Assembly (NCBI GenBank): GCA_039030075.1
Contig: JBCCEW010000007.1
Coordinates: 124,001-188,000 of the forward strand
Length of the DNA: 64,000 nt
Direction of reading: 5' to 3'
From: Myxococcota bacterium
GTDB lineage: Bacteria; Myxococcota_A; UBA9160; SMWR01
Shown here: piece after piece, positions 48,845 to 57,668 of the stretch
Position numbering within the stretch: position 1 is the stretch's first letter
Layout of the letters: the number at the start of each line of letters is the position of its first letter
Program-made: the position numbers and the translations under genes
The notes under the pieces: model-generated
Seen by the model: only the letters and a program-made list of their open reading frames with translations
Databases searched by the model: none
What the model was told of the DNA's origin: nothing

Positions 48845-50236
48845 TCAGCCGATGTGCGGGAGCGTGCCGAGGATCGGCCCCTCGCTGAGGTTCTCGAGGT
48901 GCCGGGCCGTCGCGACGACCGGGTCGATCAGCTCGAGCAGGACCGCGATCCCGAGAGCGAGCGCGATGCTCGCCGCGAACCCGATCAGCGCGATCATCCA
49001 ACGCGGTCGGACCGGTGAGCTCGGGCGCGACGCCTCGTCGAGGACCGAGACCTGGCCGCCCTGGTGGGCCGACTCGAGACTCTCGGCGAGCTCGGCCTCT
49101 TCGACCTTGCGCAACGAACTCAGGTAGTCGTCCCGCAGCACGCCTTCCTTCTGCTCGAGCGCCGTGAGCTGCTCGGCGATCCCCGGGGTCGCATCGATGC
49201 GCTCGTTCACGATGGCAACGTCCTCGTCGATCTTCGCGAGGGTCCCCTGGAGACGCGCGATCTCGCGCCGCTCGGACGCGAGTACGATGTTCATCTGGGA
49301 GTTTTCCCCGCCCAGGCCACCCGACGCGACCACCTCGTTCAGGCGCACGATCCGCTCGCGCAGGGCGATCACGTTCGGGTGCTCGTCGGTGTGGGCCGCG
49401 AGCTCGCGCGCGAGCTGCCGCTGCAATTCCTCGAGCAGGACGCGGCTCTCGGACGGCACGGCCGCCCCCGTGGAGGCGATCTCGAGCAAGCGGTTCTGCT
49501 TCTCGGCGACCTGATCGGTGATCGACTCACGTCGGGAGGTCAGCAAGTCGAGCTTGCGCAGGTTCGTCTCGAGCTCGCCCGGGAGGTTCCCCCGATGCTC
49601 GCGTCGGAACTCGCTGATCAGCCGTCCCTGTTCACGAAGCTCGTCCTCGTCTCGGCGCAGCTCCTGGCGCAGGAAGGCCGTGGTGCGCTGCGCCTGCCGG
49701 TTGCGACGGCTGATGCTCGACTCGACGAAGAGCGCGGCCAGCGCGTTGGCGATGTCCGCCGCTTCGGCGGGCTTCTCGGATTCGTAGGAGATGGCGAACA
49801 CGATCGAGGAAGCGCGCTTCGAATGGCTGGGAAGCGGATAGGCCTCGATGTTCGAGCGCATCTCGTTGACCAGCGCGATGCGCGGGGTCGTCTCGCGCTG
49901 CGCCTGGAAGAGATCGCGCGCATCGATCAGGTTCGAGAGGTTCTGGGTGGACAGGATCTTCCCGATCATCGCGTTGATGTTCGAGAGCGTGTCCTCCTGG
50001 ACCGTGGACTTCACGAACTCCCGGGGAATCTGCTGGCTGGTGATCAGCACCGTGGAGAGCGCGACGTAGGTCGGCTTCCAGGCGTAGGTCACGCCCACCG
50101 TCGCCATCACCCCGATCACGAAGCAGATCACGACGGGCAGCCAGCGTCGCCGCGCGACACCGGCCGGATCGAAGAGGAACTCGGGGATGCCGAGGCTTTC
50201 CTCCTCGCCCCAGGGATCCTGTTCTTCGCGGCTCAC
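48845..50236 (-). CDS. Polysaccharide co-polymerase, Wzz/GumC type
   Basis: Chain-length determinant of 463 residues with two membrane helices (about residues 33-52 and near 425-445) flanking a long periplasmic coiled-coil region (QAQRTTAFLRQELRRDEDELREQGRLISEF and later repeats). The Pro-rich segment before the second helix (PSSPVRPRWM) is the Wzz signature. It controls polymer length and forms a complex with the CpsD-like kinase, whose gene is upstream and overlaps it by 4 bases. Confidence 0.88.
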   Translation of the reverse strand: MSREEQDPWGEEESLGIPEFLFDPAGVARRRWLPVVICFVIGVMATVGVTYAWKPTYVALSTVLITSQQIPREFVKSTVQEDTLSNINAMIGKILSTQNLSNLIDARDLFQAQRETTPRIALVNEMRSNIEAYPLPSHSKRASSIVFAISYESEKPAEAADIANALAALFVESSISRRNRQAQRTTAFLRQELRRDEDELREQGRLISEFRREHRGNLPGELETNLRKLDLLTSRRESITDQVAEKQNRLLEIASTGAAVPSESRVLLEELQRQLARELAAHTDEHPNVIALRERIVRLNEVVASGGLGGENSQMNIVLASERREIARLQGTLAKIDEDVAIVNERIDATPGIAEQLTALEQKEGVLRDDYLSSLRKVEEAELAESLESAHQGGQVSVLDEASRPSSPVRPRWMIALIGFAASIALALGIAVLLELIDPVVATARHLENLSEGPILGTLPHIG

Positions 50237-51174
50237 GGCGCGTCTTCCTGTTTCGGCGGCGCGTCGTCCTCGACGACGGCGTTCACGACGTCGACCCCGT
50301 AGTAGCCGTACTCATCGTCGGCGTCGCCGGTGCGCTGGCCGTTGAGGATCGCGGGAAGCATCTGCTTCCGCGGCAGACGCCCGACGAGCTGGCGCATGTT
50401 GCGGGCTCGGGTCTTCCCCGCCCGCGCGACGGGAACGCAAGCGCCGACGTGGCGCAGCACGAGGGTCACGTCCGGCACCAGGAGCGCGGGCGGCGTATCG
50501 ATCAGCACGGTCGCGTAGCGTGATTCGAGCTCCTGAATCATCGCTGCGAAGGCGGGCTGCACGAGCAACTCGTGGGCCGCACGCTGGGGCTCGACGGCCT
50601 GGTAGACATCGAGGGTCGGGTTCTCGATCTCGACGCGCACCTCGTCGAGAGTCACCTTGCGTCGCAACACGTCTTCGATCCCGGGCCCTTCGGGCAGGGA
50701 GAGGTAGCGACCGAGCGAGGGCTTGCGGAGGTCCAGGTCGACGAGGGCGATCTCGCGACCGCGCGACAAGGACGCCAACGCGATCCCGAGGTCACAGAGG
50801 ACGGTGGACTTGCCATCGGCGCGTTCGGCGCTCGCGACGGCCACGCTGCGGGCACCGCGCTCTTCCAGCTCGGCGCGCAGGCGCAGGGCCAGGTGGCGGC
50901 ACTCTTCAGCGCGCGCGCCGTCTTCGAGGATCACCGCTTCGTTGGTCACCTCGACGGATTCGACGCGCTTGCCCAGGAACGGCACGCGACTGCGGATCGA
51001 GTCGAGCCCGAAGGAGCTACCCGTGTCTTCGGGCGGCGTCGGGGGCGGAGCTTCCGGGGCCGCCGGAGCCGCCGCTTCGGCCTGGGTGCTGCGAAGGGTG
51101 GGCAGCGTCAGCTCCCGCTCACGGGACTCCCCGCGTTCACGGGCACGGCGGATGGCGTCGGCGATCTCACCCAC
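50233..51174 (-). CDS. CpsD/CapB-family tyrosine-autokinase-like ATPase
   Basis: Cytoplasmic P-loop protein of 313 residues. A variant Walker A is SAERADGKST (115-124) and Walker A-prime is LVDLDLRKPS (144-153), as in BY-kinases; Walker B is VLIDTPPALL. The C-terminal tail contains clustered Tyr (DEYGYYGVDV), the usual autophosphorylation region. An N-terminal 60-residue Pro/Ala-rich segment is disordered. It partners with the co-polymerase encoded next (4-base overlap, ATGA). Confidence 0.87.
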   Translation of the reverse strand: MGEIADAIRRARERGESRERELTLPTLRSTQAEAAAPAAPEAPPPTPPEDTGSSFGLDSIRSRVPFLGKRVESVEVTNEAVILEDGARAEECRHLALRLRAELEERGARSVAVASAERADGKSTVLCDLGIALASLSRGREIALVDLDLRKPSLGRYLSLPEGPGIEDVLRRKVTLDEVRVEIENPTLDVYQAVEPQRAAHELLVQPAFAAMIQELESRYATVLIDTPPALLVPDVTLVLRHVGACVPVARAGKTRARNMRQLVGRLPRKQMLPAILNGQRTGDADDEYGYYGVDVVNAVVEDDAPPKQEDAP

Positions 51175-51483
51175 GCCGCACCTGCTCGCCCTGTCGCGCT
51201 GCTTCGCGAATCGACACTTCCCCTAGGACTCCTGTGACTGCGCCATGGTTCGTAGGACGATCGACGCGGCGCGGTCTTCGCGCGCGGTGATCGAGAGTTC
51301 GCATCGGATCCGGAACCACCGGAACCACGGCCAAGCCCCCGGGGGCCCGTCTCCAACTCTTCGGTCGGCCCCCTGGTCTTCGTGAGTGCTCGAAGACCGT
51401 GCCAGGGTAACGCAGTGCAGCGAGCCCCCGTTGCCGATGGGTTGCGGGTCGCTGGACCCAACGATGCGGCAGAATGCGCGTCG
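51175..51483. other. Divergent intergenic region with palindromes and short tandem repeat
   Basis: Gap of 309 bases between the CpsD-like gene (minus) and gluQ (plus); no gene seen. It contains CCGGAACCA twice in tandem (51310-51327), the perfect palindrome GCCCCCGGGGGC (51335-51346), and an 8-bp inverted repeat GGTCTTCG / CGAAGACC (51375-51382 and 51391-51398), flanked by CCCTGG and CCAGGG. These are candidates for regulator binding or mRNA leader structure. Confidence 0.5.
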
Positions 51484-52413
51484 ATGGGCACCAGCCGCTT
51501 CGCTCCCTCCAGCACCGGACCGGCCCATCCGGGGACCCTGCTCGCCGCCCTGCTCGGCTGGCTCGACGCGCGGTCGCGAGGCGACCAATGGCTAGTGCGG
51601 ATCGAGGACCTCGACCCGGAGCGCACGCGCCCAGAGTGGGACGCGGGCCTGCAGGAGGCGTTGGGCTGGCTCGGGCTCGCCTGGGATGGGTTCCAGCGCC
51701 AGAGCGAGCGGGACGGCGCCCATGCCGCCGCCCTCGACCGCCTCGCCGCGCGTGGCGGGCTCTACCCCTGCACGTGTAGCCGGCGTGATCTCGCAGCCGC
51801 CGGAATGCCGAGCGCCCTCGGCGGGTTCGCCTACCCGGGCACCTGCCGCGAGCGCCCGCTGCCCGCCGGGGGCTGGCGGAGCAGCACCGAGCCGCTGCGG
51901 CTGCGGCTCCCCGCGCAACGCTTCGAGATTGCGGACGAGAGTGGCCGCGACCTCTCGGGCGACCCGAGTCGGGACCCGGGTGACCCGGTCGTGCGCCGAC
52001 GCGACGGCGCGATCGCGTATCACCTGGCGGGAGTCGTCGACGATGTCGACGCCGGCGTCACACGCATCGTGCGTGGCCACGATCTCGCCGCGACGACGGC
52101 CACCCAATGGGCGATCCAAGCGGCGCTCGACGCACCGCACCCCGAGTACCGCCACCACCTGTTGCTGCTCGAGGAGCGCGGGGAGAAGCTCGCGAAGTTC
52201 CACGGCGCCGTCGGCTTTCCGACCCTGCGCGAACACCTGAGCGGACCCGCGATGTGCGGAGTTCTCGCTGCGGCGGCGGGCCTGCGCCCCACGCCCGAGC
52301 CCGTTCAACCGGAGGCACTCGTCGCCGACTTCGACTGGAGCCGGGTGGCGACGCGCGACCGCACCTTGCGCTGGACCGGCGATCGGCTGCTGCTGCTACC
52401 GGCGACGGCGTGA
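51484..52413 (+). CDS. gluQ: Glutamyl-Q tRNA(Asp) synthetase
   Basis: Enzyme of 309 residues that charges glutamate onto queuosine 34 of tRNA-Asp. It has the class I catalytic domain only: HIGH-equivalent HPGT at residues 15-18 in SSTGPAHPGTLLAAL, WLVRIEDLDPERTR (about 36-49), the zinc motif YPCTCSRRDL...YPGTC and the KMSKS-equivalent EKLAKFHG (about 235-242). The anticodon-binding domain of GltX is absent, which distinguishes it. It implies queuosine in this organism. The ATG lacks a clear ribosome-binding site. Confidence 0.9.
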   Translation: MGTSRFAPSSTGPAHPGTLLAALLGWLDARSRGDQWLVRIEDLDPERTRPEWDAGLQEALGWLGLAWDGFQRQSERDGAHAAALDRLAARGGLYPCTCSRRDLAAAGMPSALGGFAYPGTCRERPLPAGGWRSSTEPLRLRLPAQRFEIADESGRDLSGDPSRDPGDPVVRRRDGAIAYHLAGVVDDVDAGVTRIVRGHDLAATTATQWAIQAALDAPHPEYRHHLLLLEERGEKLAKFHGAVGFPTLREHLSGPAMCGVLAAAAGLRPTPEPVQPEALVADFDWSRVATRDRTLRWTGDRLLLLPATA

Positions 52414-52420
52414 CGCGCGC

Positions 52421-54331
52421 TCAGGGTCGCTCGAAGGTGCCCGCTCCCTCGACCGCCAGCCCGACCAGCCCGTAGCGACTCGGCCGCCACCCGTGGAGCT
52501 TCGGGTGGGGATCGTCTCCATCGAAGTCTTGCACGACGACGTTCAAGCGGAAGGCCTGCCACGGTTCACCCGCCTGGGCGTCGAGGGCGGCGTGGGGAAT
52601 CGCGATCTCGGCGCGATACCCGGCGTCCGTGGGAACCACGACGCGCTCGTACCCCTCGGGCAACGGCGCCATGAACGCGTCGAAGATCGGGTCGGGCGCG
52701 GGTTCGATCGGATTCAGCCAGGCCATGAAGATCTTGCGGAAGTCCCCCTGGCCGAGCGCCTGTCGGAAGGAGAGATTCCGGTTTCGTTCTTCCGCCGGAC
52801 GCGCGTCGAGTTCGACCACCAGTCCGTCCTGTTCGCGCGCGATGCGGTTCGGGTCCTGGGTGGGCGTCGGATCGTTCACCGCGAACGCGAGATAGAGCCG
52901 ATCGGGCCCGGTGCGAACGTCGAAGCGCAGGTCGGCCTCGGCGACGCCGCCTTCGCGCCGCGGCCAGCCGGTGAGATCGAAACGCAGCGCGCCCCAATCC
53001 TCCAGGTCTCCATCGATGCGCAGCGGACGGGTCCGGGTGACCGGGAAGCGTCGGTCGGGAAACACCCACCCCGTGTTCTCCACGCGCACGGGCGCGTGCT
53101 CGCCGGGCGCTTCGACCGTCCAGGACGCGAAGGCCGGCGCCAGCGTTTCGAGCCCCCGCGAACCGTCGGTGCGCAGCGTGAAGGTGACCTCGTCCGTCGC
53201 CCCCGGCGCCAGCTCGTGCTCGAGGGTCGCCGGAGAAACGCGGAGGTCGGGCCCTTCGCGCAGCTCGGCCCGCACGACGATCGGAACCGAGGTCGGGTTG
53301 TGGAGCTCGAAACGCTGCTCCCCTTCGCGGAACCGAGAACCCGGCACCCACGACGGCTGCGCGCTCACCACGTGGTCCAGGCGCCGCACCAGATCGCGGG
53401 TCGCGAGGGTACGCACGCTCTCGCCATGGATCCCGTCCAGCATGAGGTTGGCGACCACGGGGCCGTCATCGCTCATCGTCACGAGTACGACGTGATCGAA
53501 CTCGCCGCGATCGATGCCGCGCATCTCGCTGCCACCGCCGGTCGTCGCGAGCGTGATGTAGCTGTGGTCGTGGCGCACCTGGCGCACGTAGCGGTGGTAG
53601 TGACCGGCGAAGACCGTGTGGGGTCGGCCGGCGAGCTGTTCCTCGATTGCCTGCCAGGCGGGGAGAGGCTCCTGCTTGGCGCCCGGCGGGTCCCAGAGCG
53701 GTTGGTGGACGATCACGATCGTCCAGCGTGGATCCGGGTGTTCGGCCAACACGCGCTCGACGTAGGCGAGCTGGGCGTCGGCCGTGTCCGGCCCGGCGAT
53801 CGGCGTCCCGGGTTTCGCGACGCTCGACAGGATCTCGCTGTTGAGCACGAGGAAGAGCACGTCCTTGTACGAGAACGCGTAGTACGACGGACCGAAGCGG
53901 CGCTGCCAGTCTTCGGCCATCGCCGTGTTCGAGTAGTCGTGATTCCCCGCGGCGTAGAAGAAGGGCGCGTCGAGGCGCTCGACGAAGCCGTCGAACTCCT
54001 CCCACTCGCTGGCGAGCTGGCCGGTGTCGTCGGTGTAGCCCTCGATCAGGTCACCCACGCTCACGACGAAGGCGGGCTGCAGCAGGTTGATCTTGTCGAC
54101 CGCCGCGTCGAAGACACCGGGGCGCTCCTCGCCGGTGCGATCGCTCACGACCACGAACTTGAAGTCGTCGGGCCCGTCGGCGACCTCGAGGTGCGTCCAG
54201 GGGGTGGCCGCCTCGAGGGGTTCGACCTCGATCGCGGGCGGCGCGCCGTCGGGTGTCGCGCAACCGAGCACGACCCACAGACTCGCCACGATCGCGGCGC
54301 GCCGCGCGCCGATTCGAAACCCACGCCCCAT
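52421..54331 (-). CDS. Metallophosphoesterase lipoprotein with CBM9-like domain
   Basis: Lipoprotein of 636 residues. The signal peptide ends in VLGC (Cys at about residue 24). A calcineurin-type phosphoesterase domain follows: FVVVSDRTG (variant of D-x-H), SVGDLIEGY (GDxxD), AAGNHDY (GNHD), VIVHQPLW and FAGHYHRY (GHxH), about residues 55-270. A middle beta-sandwich (about 310-420) and a C-terminal family-9 carbohydrate-binding-like domain (LRIDGDLEDWGALRFDLTGWP onward) complete it. The ATG at 54331 has GGGGAGGGA five bases upstream. It is convergent with gluQ. It probably cleaves a phosphodiester outside the cell; the ligand of the CBM9-like domain is unknown. Confidence 0.86.
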   Translation of the reverse strand: MGRGFRIGARRAAIVASLWVVLGCATPDGAPPAIEVEPLEAATPWTHLEVADGPDDFKFVVVSDRTGEERPGVFDAAVDKINLLQPAFVVSVGDLIEGYTDDTGQLASEWEEFDGFVERLDAPFFYAAGNHDYSNTAMAEDWQRRFGPSYYAFSYKDVLFLVLNSEILSSVAKPGTPIAGPDTADAQLAYVERVLAEHPDPRWTIVIVHQPLWDPPGAKQEPLPAWQAIEEQLAGRPHTVFAGHYHRYVRQVRHDHSYITLATTGGGSEMRGIDRGEFDHVVLVTMSDDGPVVANLMLDGIHGESVRTLATRDLVRRLDHVVSAQPSWVPGSRFREGEQRFELHNPTSVPIVVRAELREGPDLRVSPATLEHELAPGATDEVTFTLRTDGSRGLETLAPAFASWTVEAPGEHAPVRVENTGWVFPDRRFPVTRTRPLRIDGDLEDWGALRFDLTGWPRREGGVAEADLRFDVRTGPDRLYLAFAVNDPTPTQDPNRIAREQDGLVVELDARPAEERNRNLSFRQALGQGDFRKIFMAWLNPIEPAPDPIFDAFMAPLPEGYERVVVPTDAGYRAEIAIPHAALDAQAGEPWQAFRLNVVVQDFDGDDPHPKLHGWRPSRYGLVGLAVEGAGTFERP

Positions 54332-54460
54332 GTCGTCCCTCCCCTGCATCGCAAAGAGCAGGCGCTGTGTTCGCGCAGTGCGCCACGCCGGTCGAAGCGC
54401 GGGTAGGGTACGCCCGAAGCCCGCGCCCCGCCGGAACAGTTCGGGGTGCTTCGGAAAGCG

Positions 54461-56248
54461 CTAGGAGGCCTGACCCGGCGCTTCTCGGGCCGCGGTCAGC
54501 TTGCGCAGCTCGCGCCGCATGGCGCCGCGGGCGTCGGGGGCGACGGCGCCGAGCGCCGCTTCGAGCAGCGCCACGGCGTCACCCGTGCGTCCGTCGCGCA
54601 CGTAGGCCCGGGCCAGCGCGCGGTTCGCATGGGCCAGGCTCGGGTCGAGGCCAAGGGCCTGTTCCAGGGCCGAGATGGCCTCGGAACGGTGCGCGGCGGC
54701 TTCGCTTCCCGAGCTGGACGCCTCCCAGGCCCCGTGCACATCGGCGATGCGCGTCCACAGCCCGGGGGCGTCTCCGGCAAGCGCCTGCGCCTCGGCGTAG
54801 GCGGCGAGCGCCTCCGGCCACTGCTCTTGCGCCGCCCGGCTCTCGCCGAGCCCGATCCAGCCGGCCAGGCTGGGCTGGATGAAGACGCTGCGTTCGTACT
54901 GGGCGACCGCCGCGGCGACGTTCCCGCGCTGGGCGTAGGCACGGCCGAGCGCGGCGCGGTCCTCGGCCGAATCGCGTCCTACCCAGCGCAGCCGATCCAA
55001 AGCGCCCCCCGCCTGCGCCAGGGTCTCGTAGGTGACCGCGCCCAGGGAAAGGCGCCGCTCAGCGAGCTCGTAGACGCCCACCGCGAGGGCCAGCGCGCCG
55101 GCGACCCAGACGGCCGTCCACCCGCGCCCGGGCGCGCGGCGTTCGGTGGGCGCATCACTCGGGCCCGAACGCAGCAGCGCTTTCGCCACCTGGCCGTCGC
55201 GCAGCTTCCACACCGCTCCGTCGAGAGCGAAGTGGTGCAGGTTCACCACCGCGAACAAGAGCACCCCGAGCCCGGCGTGCCAGGACACCCCGCCGAGCAG
55301 CTCGGGCAGGAACAGGAAACCGGGCACCATCGTCACGAACGCGCCCGCCAGGAGCGCGCGCAGCAGGTAGGTGCGCGACCCGAGCTCGGGGTCGGCGCGC
55401 TGTGCGTAGTAGGTGGTGACCCAGAGATACTGCACGCTGTGTGCGGCCGAGATCCAGATCGCGGCGAAGGGCAGCAGCGCCCCGCTGTAGTCGCCGGTGA
55501 AGAAGAGCAGCACCGGAACCACGAACCACAGCGCCTGGGACAACAGGATCGACACCACCGGGACGAGGTCGGCCACGCGGGCCTGGCGCGAGAAGCGCCA
55601 GAGCGCACCGAGCACACAGCCCAGGTACACGAGGAACACCGCCGGCCCCGCGATCGAGGCGAAGCCCGGGGGAATTCCCAGGCGCAGCACCGAGAAGTGA
55701 CTCCCGCCGCTCTCGGCTCCCGGGGCGTAGATCACGTTCGAGCCGGACGTATGGGTGGAGAGGAAGGCCAGCACAAACGCGAAGACGAAGCTCAGGTAGA
55801 GCAAGCGCTTGCCGAGCGGGTCGACGTCGATGCCGCGTCGCCGCAGGAACATCAGCGCGACGCCGTAGTTCTGCCCACCGACGTGCCACGGGCTCGTGGT
55901 GATGTAGACGGTGAGCAGCAGCGATCCGACCGTCACCGAGTACACGCCGAACATGAACGCCGCGACGAGGAAGATCGTCAGGTGCACGGCGAAGAAGGCG
56001 TAGCGCTGGCGGTCGGCCCGCTGTTCGTAGACGCGCAGCAGGGTGGCGCCGTAGTGGGGGGCGCTGATGAAGAACGAGATCGCCGCCACCACGAGGATCG
56101 GCCAGCTATCGACGCCGAACAGCGTGGGCGCCAGCAGCAGCAGTGGGAAGGTCGCCAGATAGACGAAGCCCGCCCCGAAACCGAGGTCGAGGGTCCGCCC
56201 GAAGAGCCAGGCGGCGTCACGGGAGATCGCTTGGGTGGGAGCCGCCAT
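54461..56248 (-). CDS. Multi-pass membrane protein with C-terminal TPR domain
   Basis: Protein of 595 residues. The first two thirds have about ten hydrophobic helices (for example LATFPLLLLAPTLFGVD and LSFVFAFVLAFLSTHTSG), with His-rich loops (ISAAHSVQYLW, NLHHFALDG). The last 180 residues are at least three TPR units (AALGRAYAQRGNVAAAVAQYERSVFIQP and following). I do not recognise a named family. The start ATG at 56248 lies just downstream of TATAAT with AGGA three bases before it; an ATG at 56263 overlaps the -10. Probable role in assembly or lipid/sugar transfer at the membrane, without proof. Confidence 0.75.
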   Translation of the reverse strand: MAAPTQAISRDAAWLFGRTLDLGFGAGFVYLATFPLLLLAPTLFGVDSWPILVVAAISFFISAPHYGATLLRVYEQRADRQRYAFFAVHLTIFLVAAFMFGVYSVTVGSLLLTVYITTSPWHVGGQNYGVALMFLRRRGIDVDPLGKRLLYLSFVFAFVLAFLSTHTSGSNVIYAPGAESGGSHFSVLRLGIPPGFASIAGPAVFLVYLGCVLGALWRFSRQARVADLVPVVSILLSQALWFVVPVLLFFTGDYSGALLPFAAIWISAAHSVQYLWVTTYYAQRADPELGSRTYLLRALLAGAFVTMVPGFLFLPELLGGVSWHAGLGVLLFAVVNLHHFALDGAVWKLRDGQVAKALLRSGPSDAPTERRAPGRGWTAVWVAGALALAVGVYELAERRLSLGAVTYETLAQAGGALDRLRWVGRDSAEDRAALGRAYAQRGNVAAAVAQYERSVFIQPSLAGWIGLGESRAAQEQWPEALAAYAEAQALAGDAPGLWTRIADVHGAWEASSSGSEAAAHRSEAISALEQALGLDPSLAHANRALARAYVRDGRTGDAVALLEAALGAVAPDARGAMRRELRKLTAAREAPGQAS

Positions 56249-56261
56249 CGTTCCTGGGGCC

Positions 56262-56267
56262 ATTATA
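56262..56267 (-). promoter_or_regulatory. Consensus -10 (TATAAT) of the membrane-TPR gene
   Basis: TATAAT on the minus strand (56267-56262). A loose TTGGGG lies 15 bases upstream. The predicted start, about 7 bases downstream, would leave a leader of about 7 bases before the ATG at 56248 and excludes the ATG at 56263 as the start. An unusually A/T-rich box in this GC-rich context. Confidence 0.5.
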
Positions 56268-56566
56268 CCCCCCACTCCCCCTCCCCAAGGAACGAGAGTG
56301 TCGGGCGGCGTGGACGCGCTGCGCATCGATTGCACAGGGGCAGCGACCGAACGGGGCGGCGCGAGCCGCCCGGGTCGGCTCCCGCAGCGAAACTCAGCGC
56401 AGCCCGAGCGAACGTGGATCTGGGCACGGCGGAGCGTCGGACCGACCCATCCGCCGACGCCAGGACGCCCGCAGCGAGCCATTTCGCGGAGGGAGCCCGA
56501 CCCGGGCGGGCCCCGTCTCCCTACACCCGACCCGCGCAACTCCCGTCAGGAACCCGGCCTGGGAGA

Positions 56567-57655
56567 TCAGCCGTTCCACTCCACCGGCGCATCCACGCCG
56601 CCCGACACCTCGGCCAGGCACTCCTCGAGACTCCCCCAGGCGAGCGACCGATCCTTGCCGCGCAGCGTGAAGAAGTAGAGATCGTTCTCCTCGATGATCC
56701 CGTTCCCGCCGTGGATCTGGTGGGCGAGCATCACCACCTCGGGCGTCGTTCGCGAGGCCGAGGCCTTCGCGATCGCCACCTGGGCGTCGCTGCCGCCGCC
56801 CGCGCCCACCGCGTGCAGGGCCTCGAAAACGAGCTGCCGGCTCGCCGAGACGCGGATCGCCATGTTCGCGGCGTGGTGCTTCACCGCCTGGAAGCTGCCG
56901 ATCGGGCGTCCGAAGGCCTCGCGGACCGTCGCGTACGCCACTGTCTGATCGAGGGACTGCCCGGCCGAACCGACACACTGCACGGCGGCGAAGAGACGCG
57001 ACAGGCGCAGCAGCGCCTCCGCACCCTTCGCGTCGGCGACCTTCTCGGCAGGCGCTCCGTCGTAGCGCACGCGCGCGCTGGGCGTGCGCCCGATCGTCTG
57101 GAGCGCCTCGGTCGCCACGTCGGGTCCACCCGCATCGACCCAGAAGAGCGCGGGCGTCGAACCGTCGAGGGCCGCGACCAGGTGGTGCGTCGCGAACTGG
57201 CCGTAGTCGACGAAACACTTCTCCCCGCGCAGCCGGCCTCCGTCGACGGCCAGGCGGATCGAAGCGAGATCGTCCTCGGCTTCGAGCCAGGCCGGCGTCG
57301 GAACGATCGACCCCGACAGCATCCCCTCGATGCAGCGGCGCGCCGCCTCCGGGTCACCGTGACGTTCGAGGGTGATGCCGCAGGCAAGCGCCTCGGCCAA
57401 CGGAACGACCGCCGCTCGACGCGCCACGGCCTCGAGCAACACGCCGACGTCCACCAGGGAGCCATCGCCGCCGCCGAAGCGCTCGTCGAAGGGCAAGCCG
57501 AGCCAGCCCTGGTCGCAGAGTCCCTTCCACAGGCCGTCGTCCCAGCGCCCTTCGCGCTCGAGCTCGCGAATCCGCTCGAGGGGCACTTCGGCCTCGAGGT
57601 ACTCGCGCACGGTGTCGCGCAGCAGCTCCTGGGTGGGATCGAGATCCAGGTTCAT
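56567..57655 (-). CDS. Acyl-CoA dehydrogenase, small subunit of a heteromeric pair
   Basis: Acyl-CoA dehydrogenase of 362 residues, the short form with weakly conserved middle domain. It keeps the FAD-binding REAFGRPIGSFQAVKHHAA (about 242-260) and the C-terminal HGGNGIIEENDLYFF. Its neighbour (57669-58829) supplies the complementary GGGTNEVMRD motif, so the two probably form an alpha2-beta2 enzyme like FadE28-FadE29. The ATG at 57655 is 13 bases after the upstream stop. Steroid- or branched-lipid-CoA substrates are typical of such pairs. Confidence 0.85.
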   Translation of the reverse strand: MNLDLDPTQELLRDTVREYLEAEVPLERIRELEREGRWDDGLWKGLCDQGWLGLPFDERFGGGDGSLVDVGVLLEAVARRAAVVPLAEALACGITLERHGDPEAARRCIEGMLSGSIVPTPAWLEAEDDLASIRLAVDGGRLRGEKCFVDYGQFATHHLVAALDGSTPALFWVDAGGPDVATEALQTIGRTPSARVRYDGAPAEKVADAKGAEALLRLSRLFAAVQCVGSAGQSLDQTVAYATVREAFGRPIGSFQAVKHHAANMAIRVSASRQLVFEALHAVGAGGGSDAQVAIAKASASRTTPEVVMLAHQIHGGNGIIEENDLYFFTLRGKDRSLAWGSLEECLAEVSGGVDAPVEWNG

Positions 57656-57668
57656 CGGGTGCTCTCCC

